DNA of 54,371 nt from Prevotellaceae bacterium UBA7017 (GTDB lineage Bacteria > Bacteroidota > Bacteroidia > Bacteroidales > Bacteroidaceae): NCBI GenBank assembly GCA_002449535.1, contig DJWZ01000138.1:1-54371 (forward strand), given 5' to 3'. The translations under genes were made by a program, and so were the position numbers. Under the pieces are notes generated by a model, which was given only the letters and a program-made list of their open reading frames with translations, was not told the DNA's origin and ran no database searches. Shown here in pieces: positions 25,230-34,368 of this stretch (position 1 is the stretch's first letter; each line of letters opens with the position of its first letter).

Positions 25230-25682
25230 ATGAGCGACGAGCTTGACATCAGAATCGACCACGATTTAACTCAGAATGACGCGGGGAACATTCTTGGTAG
25301 TAAGACTATTGAGGATGTAATCAAGAAGGAGGCGAAAGAGGAGCAGGAGCCCTCTTCACGCTTTTCCATTTCACGCACTTTGGGCGGAGTAATCATTGCA
25401 CGTTTTGCACAGAGACAAATGAAATTAATGTTGCTCATATGCGTCATTCTCATTCTGCACATTAGTTGTAGATATATGTGTCAAAAGAAGATGGTAGAGC
25501 TCGACCGTTTGGAAGCAAGAATTGTAGAAGCACATAATAAAGCTATTGTTTGCAGCAGTATTCTTACAGAGAAGAGTCGTGAGAGCAATGTGCTTAAACG
25601 TTTATATGAAAATGGAGATAGCACACTAAAGTCAAGTAGTCAACCACCTTATTTAATTAAAGTAAATAGTGAAGAACTTTAA
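25230..25682 (+). CDS. ftsL: FtsL-like cell-division protein
   Basis: 150 residues: an acidic cytoplasmic N terminus of about 65 residues, one membrane helix (MKLMLLICVILILHISCRYM, about 70-90), then a periplasmic coiled-coil-like stretch (LDRLEARIVEAHNKAI). Sequence similarity to proteobacterial FtsL is low, as usual. Position between rsmH and ftsI and the topology support the call. In the divisome FtsL pairs with the FtsB-type partner to activate FtsW/FtsI. The long N-terminal tail is typical of Bacteroidetes. It overlaps ftsI by 14 bases. Confidence 0.75.
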   Translation: MSDELDIRIDHDLTQNDAGNILGSKTIEDVIKKEAKEEQEPSSRFSISRTLGGVIIARFAQRQMKLMLLICVILILHISCRYMCQKKMVELDRLEARIVEAHNKAIVCSSILTEKSRESNVLKRLYENGDSTLKSSSQPPYLIKVNSEEL

Positions 25683-27804
25683 TTCTAACATCCCTCTCCT
25701 ACGTTACACAGGTATTGCCGTAATACTTGCGTTCGTTGCCTTTGCCGTTTTGGCAAAAGGTTTTTATATCATGACCGCTGAAAGAGAGTATTGGTTAGAA
25801 GTGAGTTCTATCCTAAAATACGATAGTATTCCTGTAGATCCTATTCGTGGTAACATCCTTGCATGCGATGGTCAACAATTGGCATGCAACATCCCTGAAT
25901 ACAAAATATTCATGGACTTTAAAGCTTTAAAAGACAGCAAAGCTGATACGCTTTGGTATGATTCCCTTGGAAATAGCACAAAAGCACTGGACAAACTATG
26001 CAAAGGGCTGAATCATCTTTTCCCAGAAAGGACAGCAGAAGAATTCAAAAAATACTTAAAAGAGGGATTTGACAAAAATAGCCGTTATTGGCGTATTGTC
26101 AAACGACGTATAGATTATACGACCTATCAAAAGGTCAAGAATCTTCCGCTTTTCAATCTAAAAAAGAATGTCGGAGGATTTGCTGAAGAAAAATTTCCTG
26201 TCCGCAATCGTCCTTATGGTTCACTTGCACAAAGTGTTATTGGTGACACCTATAAAGAAAAAGGTATAGCATTCTCAGGACTTGAACTCGCCTGCGATTC
26301 TTTCCTAAAGGGGCGTTCTGGTTACAAGCACCGCAGGAAGGTTCTCAACGGATGGGTTGACATACTCGATTCTGCAGCCGTTGATGGATGTGACGTTATC
26401 ACGACCATAGATGTAGGAATTCAGGATCTTGCCGAGCGAGCGCTCATCAAGGAACTAAAGAAAGACGGTGCCTATACTGGCGTAGCAATTGTAATGGAGG
26501 TAGAAACAGGCGACATCAAAGCTATGGTAAACATGGACCTTGACCCTAATACCGGAGAATATTTCGAGGGTAGGAACCATGCTATTGCCGACTGGCTCGA
26601 ACCTGGCTCTGTATTCAAGACAGCAAGCTTCCTTGTCGCTCTTGATGATGAGAAGATTGACACCTCTATGACTATTAATACCGGTTGCGGCATTAAGGAC
26701 ATGTATGGTGCGAAAATGCGAGACCATAACTGGCACAGAGGTGGTTATGGCGTCATTAGTGTACCAAAAGCGCTTCAAGTTAGTTCCAACATTGGCGTCA
26801 GCGCATTGATTGACAAGTATTATCATGCCCATCCAGAAGAATTTGTAAAAGGGCTGCATCGTGTTGGAATAGCAGAAAACCTACATCTGGGATTTGCGGA
26901 ATACATGCCACCTCGTGTTCGTATGCCTAAGAAAAATGACAGGGGGCAATATACCAACTGGAGTAACACCGCTCTTCCATGGATGAGTATCGGATATGAA
27001 ACAAACGTTCCTCCAATTTCTGTGGTAACATTCTATAATGCTATTGCTAATGACGGAAAACTTGTTCGACCACGATTCGTAAAACGAATAGAACATAATG
27101 GGGAGGTGATTAAAGAATTTCCTGTTCAAGTGCTTAAAGAGAAGATTTATAAGCACGAAAAGGCTCTTCGCGAAATACAAACTATTCTATACCAGGTTGT
27201 TAATATCGGTTTAGGGAAACGCGCCGGATCTAAAAACTTTGGTGTATCTGGAAAAACCGGAACTGCACAAAAAGCCAGCAATGGCGGATATAAAAATGGT
27301 ATTACCCACTATCTCCTCTCATTCTGTGGATACTTTCCCTCTGGTATAGATCCTCAGACGAAGGAACGCATCAAGCCGAAATATTCTTGTATCGTATGTA
27401 TCCAAAAAGCAGGATTACCCGCTTCTGGAGGTCTTATGTCTGGTCAGGTATTCCACGATATCTCCGAAGGCATAATGGCAAAGAATATATACACAAAACT
27501 TGATTTCTCAAACTCACCCGCAAATACTGCAAGCGCGAAGCCAAAACGTCAAAGGGTTCTATCTCGTCAGGAATTGCTCGCACTGGCAAGCAAGACAGAG
27601 CAGAAGAGCAAAGAACATTTTAATGGCGGAGCTAAAAAAACAATGCCAAATCTTATCGGCATGGGAGCCCGTGATGCTGTCTATCAAGCAGAATGCAGGG
27701 GGGCTAAAGTAATTCTTAAAGGAAAAGGAAAAGTACGCCATCAAAGTAAAAGTGTTGGCAGTTCTATAAACAAAGGAGAAAAAATAATACTTGAGTTGGG
27801 ATGA
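25669..27804 (+). CDS. ftsI: Penicillin-binding protein 3, septal transpeptidase with PASTA domain
   Basis: 711 residues. One N-terminal membrane helix (about 10-32), a pedestal domain (PVDPIRGNILACDG), and a transpeptidase domain with the three class B PBP motifs: SVFK in EPGSVFKTASFL, SSN in VSSNIGVSAL and KTG in VSGKTGTAQKA. The last 60 residues form one PASTA domain (MPNLIGMGARDAVYQAE), after a basic linker (KPKRQRVLSRQELLAL). Crosslinks septal peptidoglycan with FtsW. PASTA-bearing FtsI is usual in Bacteroidetes. Overlaps murE by 4 bases. Confidence 0.93.
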   Translation: MKNFNSNIPLLRYTGIAVILAFVAFAVLAKGFYIMTAEREYWLEVSSILKYDSIPVDPIRGNILACDGQQLACNIPEYKIFMDFKALKDSKADTLWYDSLGNSTKALDKLCKGLNHLFPERTAEEFKKYLKEGFDKNSRYWRIVKRRIDYTTYQKVKNLPLFNLKKNVGGFAEEKFPVRNRPYGSLAQSVIGDTYKEKGIAFSGLELACDSFLKGRSGYKHRRKVLNGWVDILDSAAVDGCDVITTIDVGIQDLAERALIKELKKDGAYTGVAIVMEVETGDIKAMVNMDLDPNTGEYFEGRNHAIADWLEPGSVFKTASFLVALDDEKIDTSMTINTGCGIKDMYGAKMRDHNWHRGGYGVISVPKALQVSSNIGVSALIDKYYHAHPEEFVKGLHRVGIAENLHLGFAEYMPPRVRMPKKNDRGQYTNWSNTALPWMSIGYETNVPPISVVTFYNAIANDGKLVRPRFVKRIEHNGEVIKEFPVQVLKEKIYKHEKALREIQTILYQVVNIGLGKRAGSKNFGVSGKTGTAQKASNGGYKNGITHYLLSFCGYFPSGIDPQTKERIKPKYSCIVCIQKAGLPASGGLMSGQVFHDISEGIMAKNIYTKLDFSNSPANTASAKPKRQRVLSRQELLALASKTEQKSKEHFNGGAKKTMPNLIGMGARDAVYQAECRGAKVILKGKGKVRHQSKSVGSSINKGEKIILELG

Positions 27805-29276
27805 AACTACAAGAAATCATATCTGGAATAAACCCCATTGAAGTTGTTGGTTCTGTTGACATCAACATCACAGGGGTGAATATTGATTCAAGGAGAATCA
27901 GTAGAGGTCACCTTTTCATTGCTATGCGAGGCACACAGGTGGATGGACACCAATATATCTCAAAAGCAATAGAGTCAGGGGCTTCTGCTATTGTTTGTGA
28001 AGAAGCTACGGATTATGTAGAAAACGTCACCTATATCAAGGTAAAAAATACCGAAGACATCGCCGGTATTATAGCCACAACCTTTTATGGCAATCCTACC
28101 AAAAAGATAAAACTCATAGGCGTTACAGGCACCAATGGCAAGACAACCATTGCTACCCTACTCTACAATATGTTCCGCCGTATGGGACATAAATGCGGAC
28201 TTCTCTCTACCGTCTGCAATTACGTTGAAGGAGATGCCTACCCGACAGAACATACCACCCCTGACCCCATAGAGTTGAACCAACTTTTGGCAAAAATGGT
28301 AGAGGCAGGATGCGAATATGCCTTCATGGAGTGCTCTAGTCATGCTATCGCCCAAAAGAGAATCGGCGGACTGACATTCGTTGGAGGAATATTTACAAAT
28401 CTTACACGCGACCACCTCGATTACCACAAGACATTCGAAAACTATCGCGATGCAAAGAAAGCATTCTTTGATGGTTTAAACAAGAAAGCCTTCGCCATTA
28501 CAAATCTTGATGACAAGAATGGTCTTGTAATGACCCAAAATACGAAAGCTACTGTACGTACATATTCCACACAGCGCATGGCTGACTACATGGCTCGTAT
28601 CATTGAATGTCATTTTGAAGGTATGTACCTTGGGATAGAAGAGAGTGGTGAAAGCCGCGTTGAGAGTCGCGAAGTCGGTGTACAGTTCATCGGAAAATTC
28701 AATGTTTCCAATCTCCTTGCTGTATATGGTGCAGCTCGCATGTTAGGCAAGGAGCCAGAAGAGGTTCTCATAACCCTCAGCACTCTGAAAAGTGTTGCAG
28801 GTCGTTTAGAGCCGATACATTCCGAGAACGGCATTACAGGACTTGTTGATTATGCTCATACTCCCGATGCCTTGGAGAATGTTCTGAAAGCTATCCATGA
28901 AGTAATGGAAGGACAAGAAGGGCGCATTATTACCGTTTGCGGTTGTGGTGGTAACCGCGATAAAGGCAAGCGTCCACTCATGGCACAAGAGGCCGTAAAG
29001 CAAAGCGACACAGTAATTATCACCTCTGACAACCCACGCAATGAGGAGCCACAAGATATCATCAATGATATGTTGGCTGGTCTAAATGCGCAGCAGATGA
29101 AAAAAGTTGTGGTAATAGCTGATAGACATGAGGCAATAAAGACATCTGTAATGTTAGCACATAAGGGAGATGTGATTCTTGTGGCTGGTAAAGGTCATGA
29201 AGACTACCAGATAATAAAAGGTGTGAAACATCACTTTGACGATAGAGAAGAACTACGTAATGCTTTTGCTAATTAA
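27801..29276 (+). CDS. murE: UDP-MurNAc-L-Ala-D-Glu: meso-diaminopimelate ligase
   Basis: 491 residues. The ATP loop is GVTGTNGKTTIATLLYN (about 112-128), the carbamylated Lys region follows RDHLDYHKTFENY, and the specificity motif DNPRNEE near residue 413 indicates that meso-diaminopimelate is added rather than lysine. One oddity: residues 281-293 (ESGESRVESREVG) replace a shorter beta turn and come from a GAGAGT-rich stretch; see findings. The start overlaps the ftsI stop by 4 bases. Confidence 0.95.
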   Translation: MKLQEIISGINPIEVVGSVDINITGVNIDSRRISRGHLFIAMRGTQVDGHQYISKAIESGASAIVCEEATDYVENVTYIKVKNTEDIAGIIATTFYGNPTKKIKLIGVTGTNGKTTIATLLYNMFRRMGHKCGLLSTVCNYVEGDAYPTEHTTPDPIELNQLLAKMVEAGCEYAFMECSSHAIAQKRIGGLTFVGGIFTNLTRDHLDYHKTFENYRDAKKAFFDGLNKKAFAITNLDDKNGLVMTQNTKATVRTYSTQRMADYMARIIECHFEGMYLGIEESGESRVESREVGVQFIGKFNVSNLLAVYGAARMLGKEPEEVLITLSTLKSVAGRLEPIHSENGITGLVDYAHTPDALENVLKAIHEVMEGQEGRIITVCGCGGNRDKGKRPLMAQEAVKQSDTVIITSDNPRNEEPQDIINDMLAGLNAQQMKKVVVIADRHEAIKTSVMLAHKGDVILVAGKGHEDYQIIKGVKHHFDDREELRNAFAN

Positions 29277-29302
29277 AGTTTAACCGGGAAAATACATCAG
29301 AA

Positions 29303-30568
29303 ATGTTATATTACTTCTTTAGATTTTTAGAGCAGTTCAATATTCCTGGTTCAGGAATGTGGAGTTACATATCATTCCGCTCCATACTGGCACTCATCCT
29401 CTCGCTTATCATTTCTATATGGTTCGGCGAGCACTTCATTAAATGGATGCGTAAAAATGGTGGTACCGAAACCCAGCGCGATCGTACTATCGACCCATAT
29501 GGAGTCGAAAAAAGGGGAGTCCCTACTATGGGTGGAATCATTATTATCATTGCCACCATCATTCCATGTTTGTTCTTTGGACGATTAAGAAACATCTATC
29601 TTATCTTGATGATAGTTACCACTATATGGTTGGGAGTCATCGGGTTTGCTGATGATTATATCAAGTTGAAAATATCGAAAGACGGTTTGAAACCCATCTA
29701 TAAGTTGATTGGACAAGCATTTCTGGGCTTAATCGTAGGTCTTACCCTATGGTTGTCCCCTGATGTCGTAATCCGTGAAAATGTTTCTACCCAGAGACAA
29801 GGCACAGAGATCGTCATCCATAAGAGCAAACCGGTAAAATCAACTACTACAACTATTCCGTTTGTTAAGAATAACAACTTCAACTACACTGATGTTTTTT
29901 TCTCTTGGTTAGGAAAATATCGCAGTGCTGCCGGTTGGATATTTTTCGTATTCCTGACAACTTTCGTCGTGATGGCTGTCAGCAATGGTAGTAATCTTAA
30001 CGATGGAATGGACGGAATGTGTGCTGGTAATTCAGCAATAATATGTATAGCACTGGGCATTCTCGCATATGTCTCAAGTAACCTCAGTTTTGCGTCATAT
30101 TTCAATACCATGTATATCCCGCAATGTGAGGAGTTAGTAGTATTTCTCAGTGCTTTCACCGGTGCTTTAGTAGGTTTCCTCTGGTATAATGCCTATCCAG
30201 CACAAATATTTATGGGCGATACGGGGTCCCTTGCCATTGGTGGTATCATAGCTGTAACAGCTATTATCATTCACAAGGAATTACTCATCCCTATTCTCTG
30301 TTTTATATTCCTCTGCGAGAGCATTTCTGTGCTGCTCCAGGTTGAATTTGCAAAAATGGGGAATAAGAAAGGTAAGAAGTGGCGTCTTTTCAAACGTGCT
30401 CCTATACATGATGCATTCCGCATCAAACCAGGACAAATCGCTGATGATATACATATATTCCTAAATTGGCCTCGTGGCTGCTGGCTGGAATCTAAGATAA
30501 CAGTACGTTTCTGGATTCTTACAATCGGCATGGCTGCATTGGCTATCATAACACTAAAGATTAGATGA
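29303..30568 (+). CDS. mraY: Phospho-N-acetylmuramoyl-pentapeptide-transferase
   Basis: 421 residues with about ten membrane helices and the conserved loops: GVPTMGGIIII, GFADDYIKL (Asp-Asp), NLNDGMDGM, MGDTGSLAIGG and PIHDAFR at the catalytic cytoplasmic loop. Makes lipid I from UDP-MurNAc-pentapeptide and undecaprenyl phosphate at the inner membrane. The length, longer than the E. coli protein because of an insert (VIRENVSTQRQGTEIVIHK), is normal for Bacteroidetes. Overlaps murD by 4 bases. Confidence 0.96.
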   Translation: MLYYFFRFLEQFNIPGSGMWSYISFRSILALILSLIISIWFGEHFIKWMRKNGGTETQRDRTIDPYGVEKRGVPTMGGIIIIIATIIPCLFFGRLRNIYLILMIVTTIWLGVIGFADDYIKLKISKDGLKPIYKLIGQAFLGLIVGLTLWLSPDVVIRENVSTQRQGTEIVIHKSKPVKSTTTTIPFVKNNNFNYTDVFFSWLGKYRSAAGWIFFVFLTTFVVMAVSNGSNLNDGMDGMCAGNSAIICIALGILAYVSSNLSFASYFNTMYIPQCEELVVFLSAFTGALVGFLWYNAYPAQIFMGDTGSLAIGGIIAVTAIIIHKELLIPILCFIFLCESISVLLQVEFAKMGNKKGKKWRLFKRAPIHDAFRIKPGQIADDIHIFLNWPRGCWLESKITVRFWILTIGMAALAIITLKIR

Positions 30569-31929
30569 TGAAGAAGTTGGCAATACTTGGAGCAGGAGAG
30601 AGCGGTGTCGGCACCGCTATTCTTGCAAAGAAACAGGGCTATGATGTCTTTGTTTCCGATATGGGAAGCATCAAAGCGAAATACAAGAAGAGCCTTGACG
30701 AGAACAATATACGTTGGGAAGAAAACCATCATACAGAATCCGAAATCCTTTCGGCTTCAGAGGTTGTTAAGAGTCCCGGCATACCTGATTCTGCACCTAT
30801 CATTCAAGCCTTGATAAAACAGGAAACCCCTATTCTTGCAGAATTGGAATTCGCACAACGATATAGCAAAGGTAAAACGATATGTATTACAGGGTCTAAC
30901 GGCAAGACAACAACAACATCCCTGATTTACTACATCATGAAGAAATGGGGTGTTGACGTTGGACTTGCTGGTAATATTGGGCATTCCTATGCACTACAGG
31001 TGGCAACCAATGATCACGATTGGTATGTTCTTGAAATCAGCTCTTTCCAGCTGGATAATATGTTTGAATTCCACGCTGATGTATCTGTCCTCATGAATAT
31101 CACACCTGACCATCTCGATCGTTACGATTTCAAGATGCAGAATTATGTCGATTCCAAAATGCGTATCATCCAGAACCAGGTACCAAAAGACAGTTTTATA
31201 TATTGGTCAGATGATGAGTATATCGACAAGGAACTTCTCAAGCGTCAGGATGGTTATGCTCCAAAGCCTACACCATCATCACGAAATGCTGTTATGGGCA
31301 ACCCTACCCTACAGCCTTTCAGCGATAAAGACCTCTCTGCTATGGCAAGTTTCCCTAATCCCTTGCTTCCCGGCAAGCATAACCTCCGCAATATGATGGC
31401 GGCATATTATGCTACTCTTGCTGCAATGGCAAAGATGGAACTGAACACCGGTCAGCAGGAAAAAATGAAAGAGAAACTGGCACAGTGTCTGAAGGATTTC
31501 CCTGGCGTAGAACATCGTCTGGAGAGGGTTCTTGAGAAAGATGACATCCTATGGATTAACGATTCCAAGGCTACAAATGTCGATGCCTGCCATGTTGCCC
31601 TTGAGGCAATGTCACGCCCGACAATCCTAATTGTCGGTGGAAAAGATAAGGGTAATGACTATAGCACTATAGCAGATCTTGTAAAGGAAAAATGCTGTGC
31701 TTTAGTATTCCTTGGCGTTGATAATGCAAAGCTACATGCTGCATTCGACTCTCTCGGTTTACCTATAGCCGACACCCACTCTATGAAAGATTGCGTAGAA
31801 GCTTGTCGGAAATTTGCAAAAGCCGGTAATACCGTTCTTCTGTCTCCATGCTGCGCTTCTTTCGACCTATTCAAGAACATGGAAGACCGCGGAGAGCAGT
31901 TTAAAACATTAGTAAAGCAACAAGCATAA
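30565..31929 (+). CDS. murD: UDP-MurNAc-L-alanine: D-glutamate ligase
   Basis: 454 residues. N-terminal nucleotide-like domain (LAILGAGESGVGTAIL), ATP loop ITGSNGKTTTTSLIYY near residue 110, NITPDHLDRY, and ligase C-terminal domain with NDSKATNVDA and GGKDKGNDY. Adds D-Glu to UDP-MurNAc-L-Ala in the cytosol. The second ATG at 30568 could also be the start. Confidence 0.95.
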   Translation: MMKKLAILGAGESGVGTAILAKKQGYDVFVSDMGSIKAKYKKSLDENNIRWEENHHTESEILSASEVVKSPGIPDSAPIIQALIKQETPILAELEFAQRYSKGKTICITGSNGKTTTTSLIYYIMKKWGVDVGLAGNIGHSYALQVATNDHDWYVLEISSFQLDNMFEFHADVSVLMNITPDHLDRYDFKMQNYVDSKMRIIQNQVPKDSFIYWSDDEYIDKELLKRQDGYAPKPTPSSRNAVMGNPTLQPFSDKDLSAMASFPNPLLPGKHNLRNMMAAYYATLAAMAKMELNTGQQEKMKEKLAQCLKDFPGVEHRLERVLEKDDILWINDSKATNVDACHVALEAMSRPTILIVGGKDKGNDYSTIADLVKEKCCALVFLGVDNAKLHAAFDSLGLPIADTHSMKDCVEACRKFAKAGNTVLLSPCCASFDLFKNMEDRGEQFKTLVKQQA

Positions 31930-31941
31930 ACGAATAACACA

Positions 31942-33222
31942 TTGGACCTACAGAAGTTTCAAAATATTTTCAAAGGAGACCGCATCATCTGGATGATTTT
32001 CTTCATACTGTGTATCATCAGTGTGTTGGAAGTCTATTCGTCTTCATCACGACTGGGTTATAAGTCGGGTAACTATTGGTATGCAGCAACATATCACACC
32101 ATCATTCTTCTTGTCGGTGTCGTAAGTATGATTGGCGTACTGAATATCCCTTGTCGATACTTCAAGCTTGCCACCCCTGTATTGGTCCCATTCTCTTTAA
32201 TATTACTTATCCTCGTATATATAATAGGAACAAAAGAAAACGATGCCGCTCGTTGGATAAAGCTGTTTGGTATTATCCCACTGCAGCCGTCAGAAATAGC
32301 GAAAGGTACTATTGTGCTTGCCACAGCACACATCTTGTCACAGTTGCAGACACCAGAAGGAGCACATCCGAATGCCACAAAATACATTCTCGGCACTTCA
32401 TTGCCATTAATTGCTCTCATCTTCCCAGAAAACTTCTCTACCGCAGCATTAATGCTTGGTGTAGTATTCATGATGATGATTATAGGTCGTGTTCCTATGA
32501 AACACATTGGATATATAATCTCGTTCTGCGTCATTACGGCAATCATCGGCATCACGCTGGTTCTTTCCATTGGCAAGTCAGAATCACAACTTAGCGATAT
32601 CCAGAAGAGTCAACAACTCACCGAGGTCGTAACTACAAATGGTAACAGCAAAGACATTTCAGAGGTCGAGGATGCTCCGAAGCGTGGTGGCATACTTCAT
32701 CGCCTTGACCTTTGGAAACAGCGTATCGATGATTTCATGGATAACACCTATGTAGCGCCAGAGGATTATGACCTTGACAAGAAAGGACAGGTAGGTCATG
32801 CCAACATAGCCATTGCCTCTTCACACTTCATTGGCGTCGGTCCTGGAAACAGCGTACAGCGCGACTTCCTGCCATTAGCATTCTCTGATTTCATCTTCGC
32901 AATCATCTTTGAGGAACTGGGATGGCTTGGCGCTGCCTTCGTCGCCCTACTCTATATCTCCCTGCTCTTCAGGACAGGTTATATTGCACGCCGCTGTGCA
33001 AATCCGTTCCCTGCCTTCCTGGCTATGGGATTGGCATTGCTCATTGTCGTACAGGCACTTTTCAATATGATGGTAGCAACAGGTCTCGCACCGGTAACAG
33101 GACAGCCGTTGCCTCTTATCAGCAAGGGAGGTACTTCCTCAATAATAAATTGTATTTACATTGGCATGATACTATCTATCAGCCGCACAGCAAAGAAAAT
33201 AGACGAATCTTCTCTTAACTAA
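31942..33222 (+). CDS. ftsW: Septal peptidoglycan polymerase FtsW (SEDS family)
   Basis: 426 residues with about ten membrane helices. SEDS landmarks are YAATYHTIILLVG early, WIKLFGIIPLQPSEIAKG, the periplasmic loop with SHFIGVGPGNSVQRDFLP, FAIIFEELGWLGA, and VATGLAPVTGQPLPLISKGG. Polymerises lipid II with FtsI. The only start in place is TTG at 31942, 12 bases after the murD stop; no ATG or GTG fits before the first helix, so a TTG start is inferred. The loop between helices 6 and 7 carries an extra segment (KSQQLTEVVTTNGNSKDISE) as in other Bacteroidetes. Confidence 0.92.
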   Translation: MDLQKFQNIFKGDRIIWMIFFILCIISVLEVYSSSSRLGYKSGNYWYAATYHTIILLVGVVSMIGVLNIPCRYFKLATPVLVPFSLILLILVYIIGTKENDAARWIKLFGIIPLQPSEIAKGTIVLATAHILSQLQTPEGAHPNATKYILGTSLPLIALIFPENFSTAALMLGVVFMMMIIGRVPMKHIGYIISFCVITAIIGITLVLSIGKSESQLSDIQKSQQLTEVVTTNGNSKDISEVEDAPKRGGILHRLDLWKQRIDDFMDNTYVAPEDYDLDKKGQVGHANIAIASSHFIGVGPGNSVQRDFLPLAFSDFIFAIIFEELGWLGAAFVALLYISLLFRTGYIARRCANPFPAFLAMGLALLIVVQALFNMMVATGLAPVTGQPLPLISKGGTSSIINCIYIGMILSISRTAKKIDESSLN

Positions 33223-33231
33223 ACATACATC

Positions 33232-34368
33232 ATGAACCAAATAAAAAATCCTCGGGTAATAATTTCCGGTGGCGGCACCGGTGGTCATATTTTTCCTGCC
33301 ATTAGTATTGCTAACGCTATCAAGGCTAAATACCCAGATGCCAAGATACTTTTCGTTGGTGCTGAGGGTAGAATGGAGATGACTCGTGTTCCTGAAGCCG
33401 GATATGAAATAAAGGGACTTCCCGTCCGAGGCTTGATACGTCCTCTTTGGAGCCCGAAGAATATTGGTGTCATGATTGATTTCTTCCGCTCTCGCTCTAT
33501 GGTGAAGAGCATCATAAGAGATTTCAAGCCTCAGGTGGCTATCGGAGTTGGTGGTTATGCCTCTGCTCCCACCCTGAATGCAGCTGCTGCAATGGGCGTT
33601 CCTTGCCTCATACAGGAGCAGAATTCCTATGCTGGTGTCACAAACAAATCTCTCGCTAAGAAAGCCCGGAAAATTTGTGTAGCATACGATGGAATGGAGC
33701 GTTTCTTCCCTGCTAACAGGATAATAAAAACAGGCAATCCTGTTCGCCAGTCGCTACTCTCGAATACTATGACGAAGGAAGAGGCGCGCATAAAGATGGG
33801 TCTAAAGCCTGATATTCCCACAATATTGGTAATAGGAGGTTCCCTGGGAGCTCGTACTATCAATAATGCGATTGCCGATGGTATCGGTCGTTTCGACGAC
33901 AGAAACATTCAGGTAATATGGCAAACTGGTAAATACTATGCAGAAGACTGCGAGAGGATAACTGCAGACCATTATCGCAATGCAGGTCCCGACTCTCCAA
34001 AAGGTGTTCACCCAATGCCTTTCATCTCTGATATGGCAATAGCCTACAAGGCAACAGACATCGTAATATCCCGCGCTGGAGCATCAAGCATCAGCGAGTT
34101 GTGTCTTCTCGGCAAGGCGGCAGTACTTGTACCCTCCCCTAATGTGGCAGAAGACCATCAGACAAAGAATGCCCGCGCCCTCTCTGACAAAGGTGCAGCA
34201 GTCTTCGTTGCCGACAGCGAAGCAGCAAAGGTATTGGTAGAACAGGCAATAGCACTTGTTTCTGATGCAGAACAAATTAAGAGGCTCGAGGAAGAAATAA
34301 AGAAACTCGCCATCTACAACTCTGCAGACATCATAGCAGAAGAAAGTATAAAACTAATTAAACAGTAA
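33232..34368 (+). CDS. murG: UDP-GlcNAc: lipid I N-acetylglucosaminyltransferase
   Basis: 378 residues, a GT28 enzyme. The first glycine-rich loop SGGGTGGHIFPAI, the second loop GVGGYASAPTLNAAA, the third IGGSLGARTINNAI and the donor-site ISRAGASSISELCLLGKAAVLVP block are all present. Makes lipid II on the inner face of the membrane. It ends in TAATG shared with murC. Confidence 0.96.
   Translation: MNQIKNPRVIISGGGTGGHIFPAISIANAIKAKYPDAKILFVGAEGRMEMTRVPEAGYEIKGLPVRGLIRPLWSPKNIGVMIDFFRSRSMVKSIIRDFKPQVAIGVGGYASAPTLNAAAAMGVPCLIQEQNSYAGVTNKSLAKKARKICVAYDGMERFFPANRIIKTGNPVRQSLLSNTMTKEEARIKMGLKPDIPTILVIGGSLGARTINNAIADGIGRFDDRNIQVIWQTGKYYAEDCERITADHYRNAGPDSPKGVHPMPFISDMAIAYKATDIVISRAGASSISELCLLGKAAVLVPSPNVAEDHQTKNARALSDKGAAVFVADSEAAKVLVEQAIALVSDAEQIKRLEEEIKKLAIYNSADIIAEESIKLIKQ

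Noticed and set aside
31929..31945. A frameshift or missing start at ftsW
   Set aside because: The frame from TTG 31942 gives a full-length FtsW with a normal N terminus, so a rare start codon is the simpler explanation.
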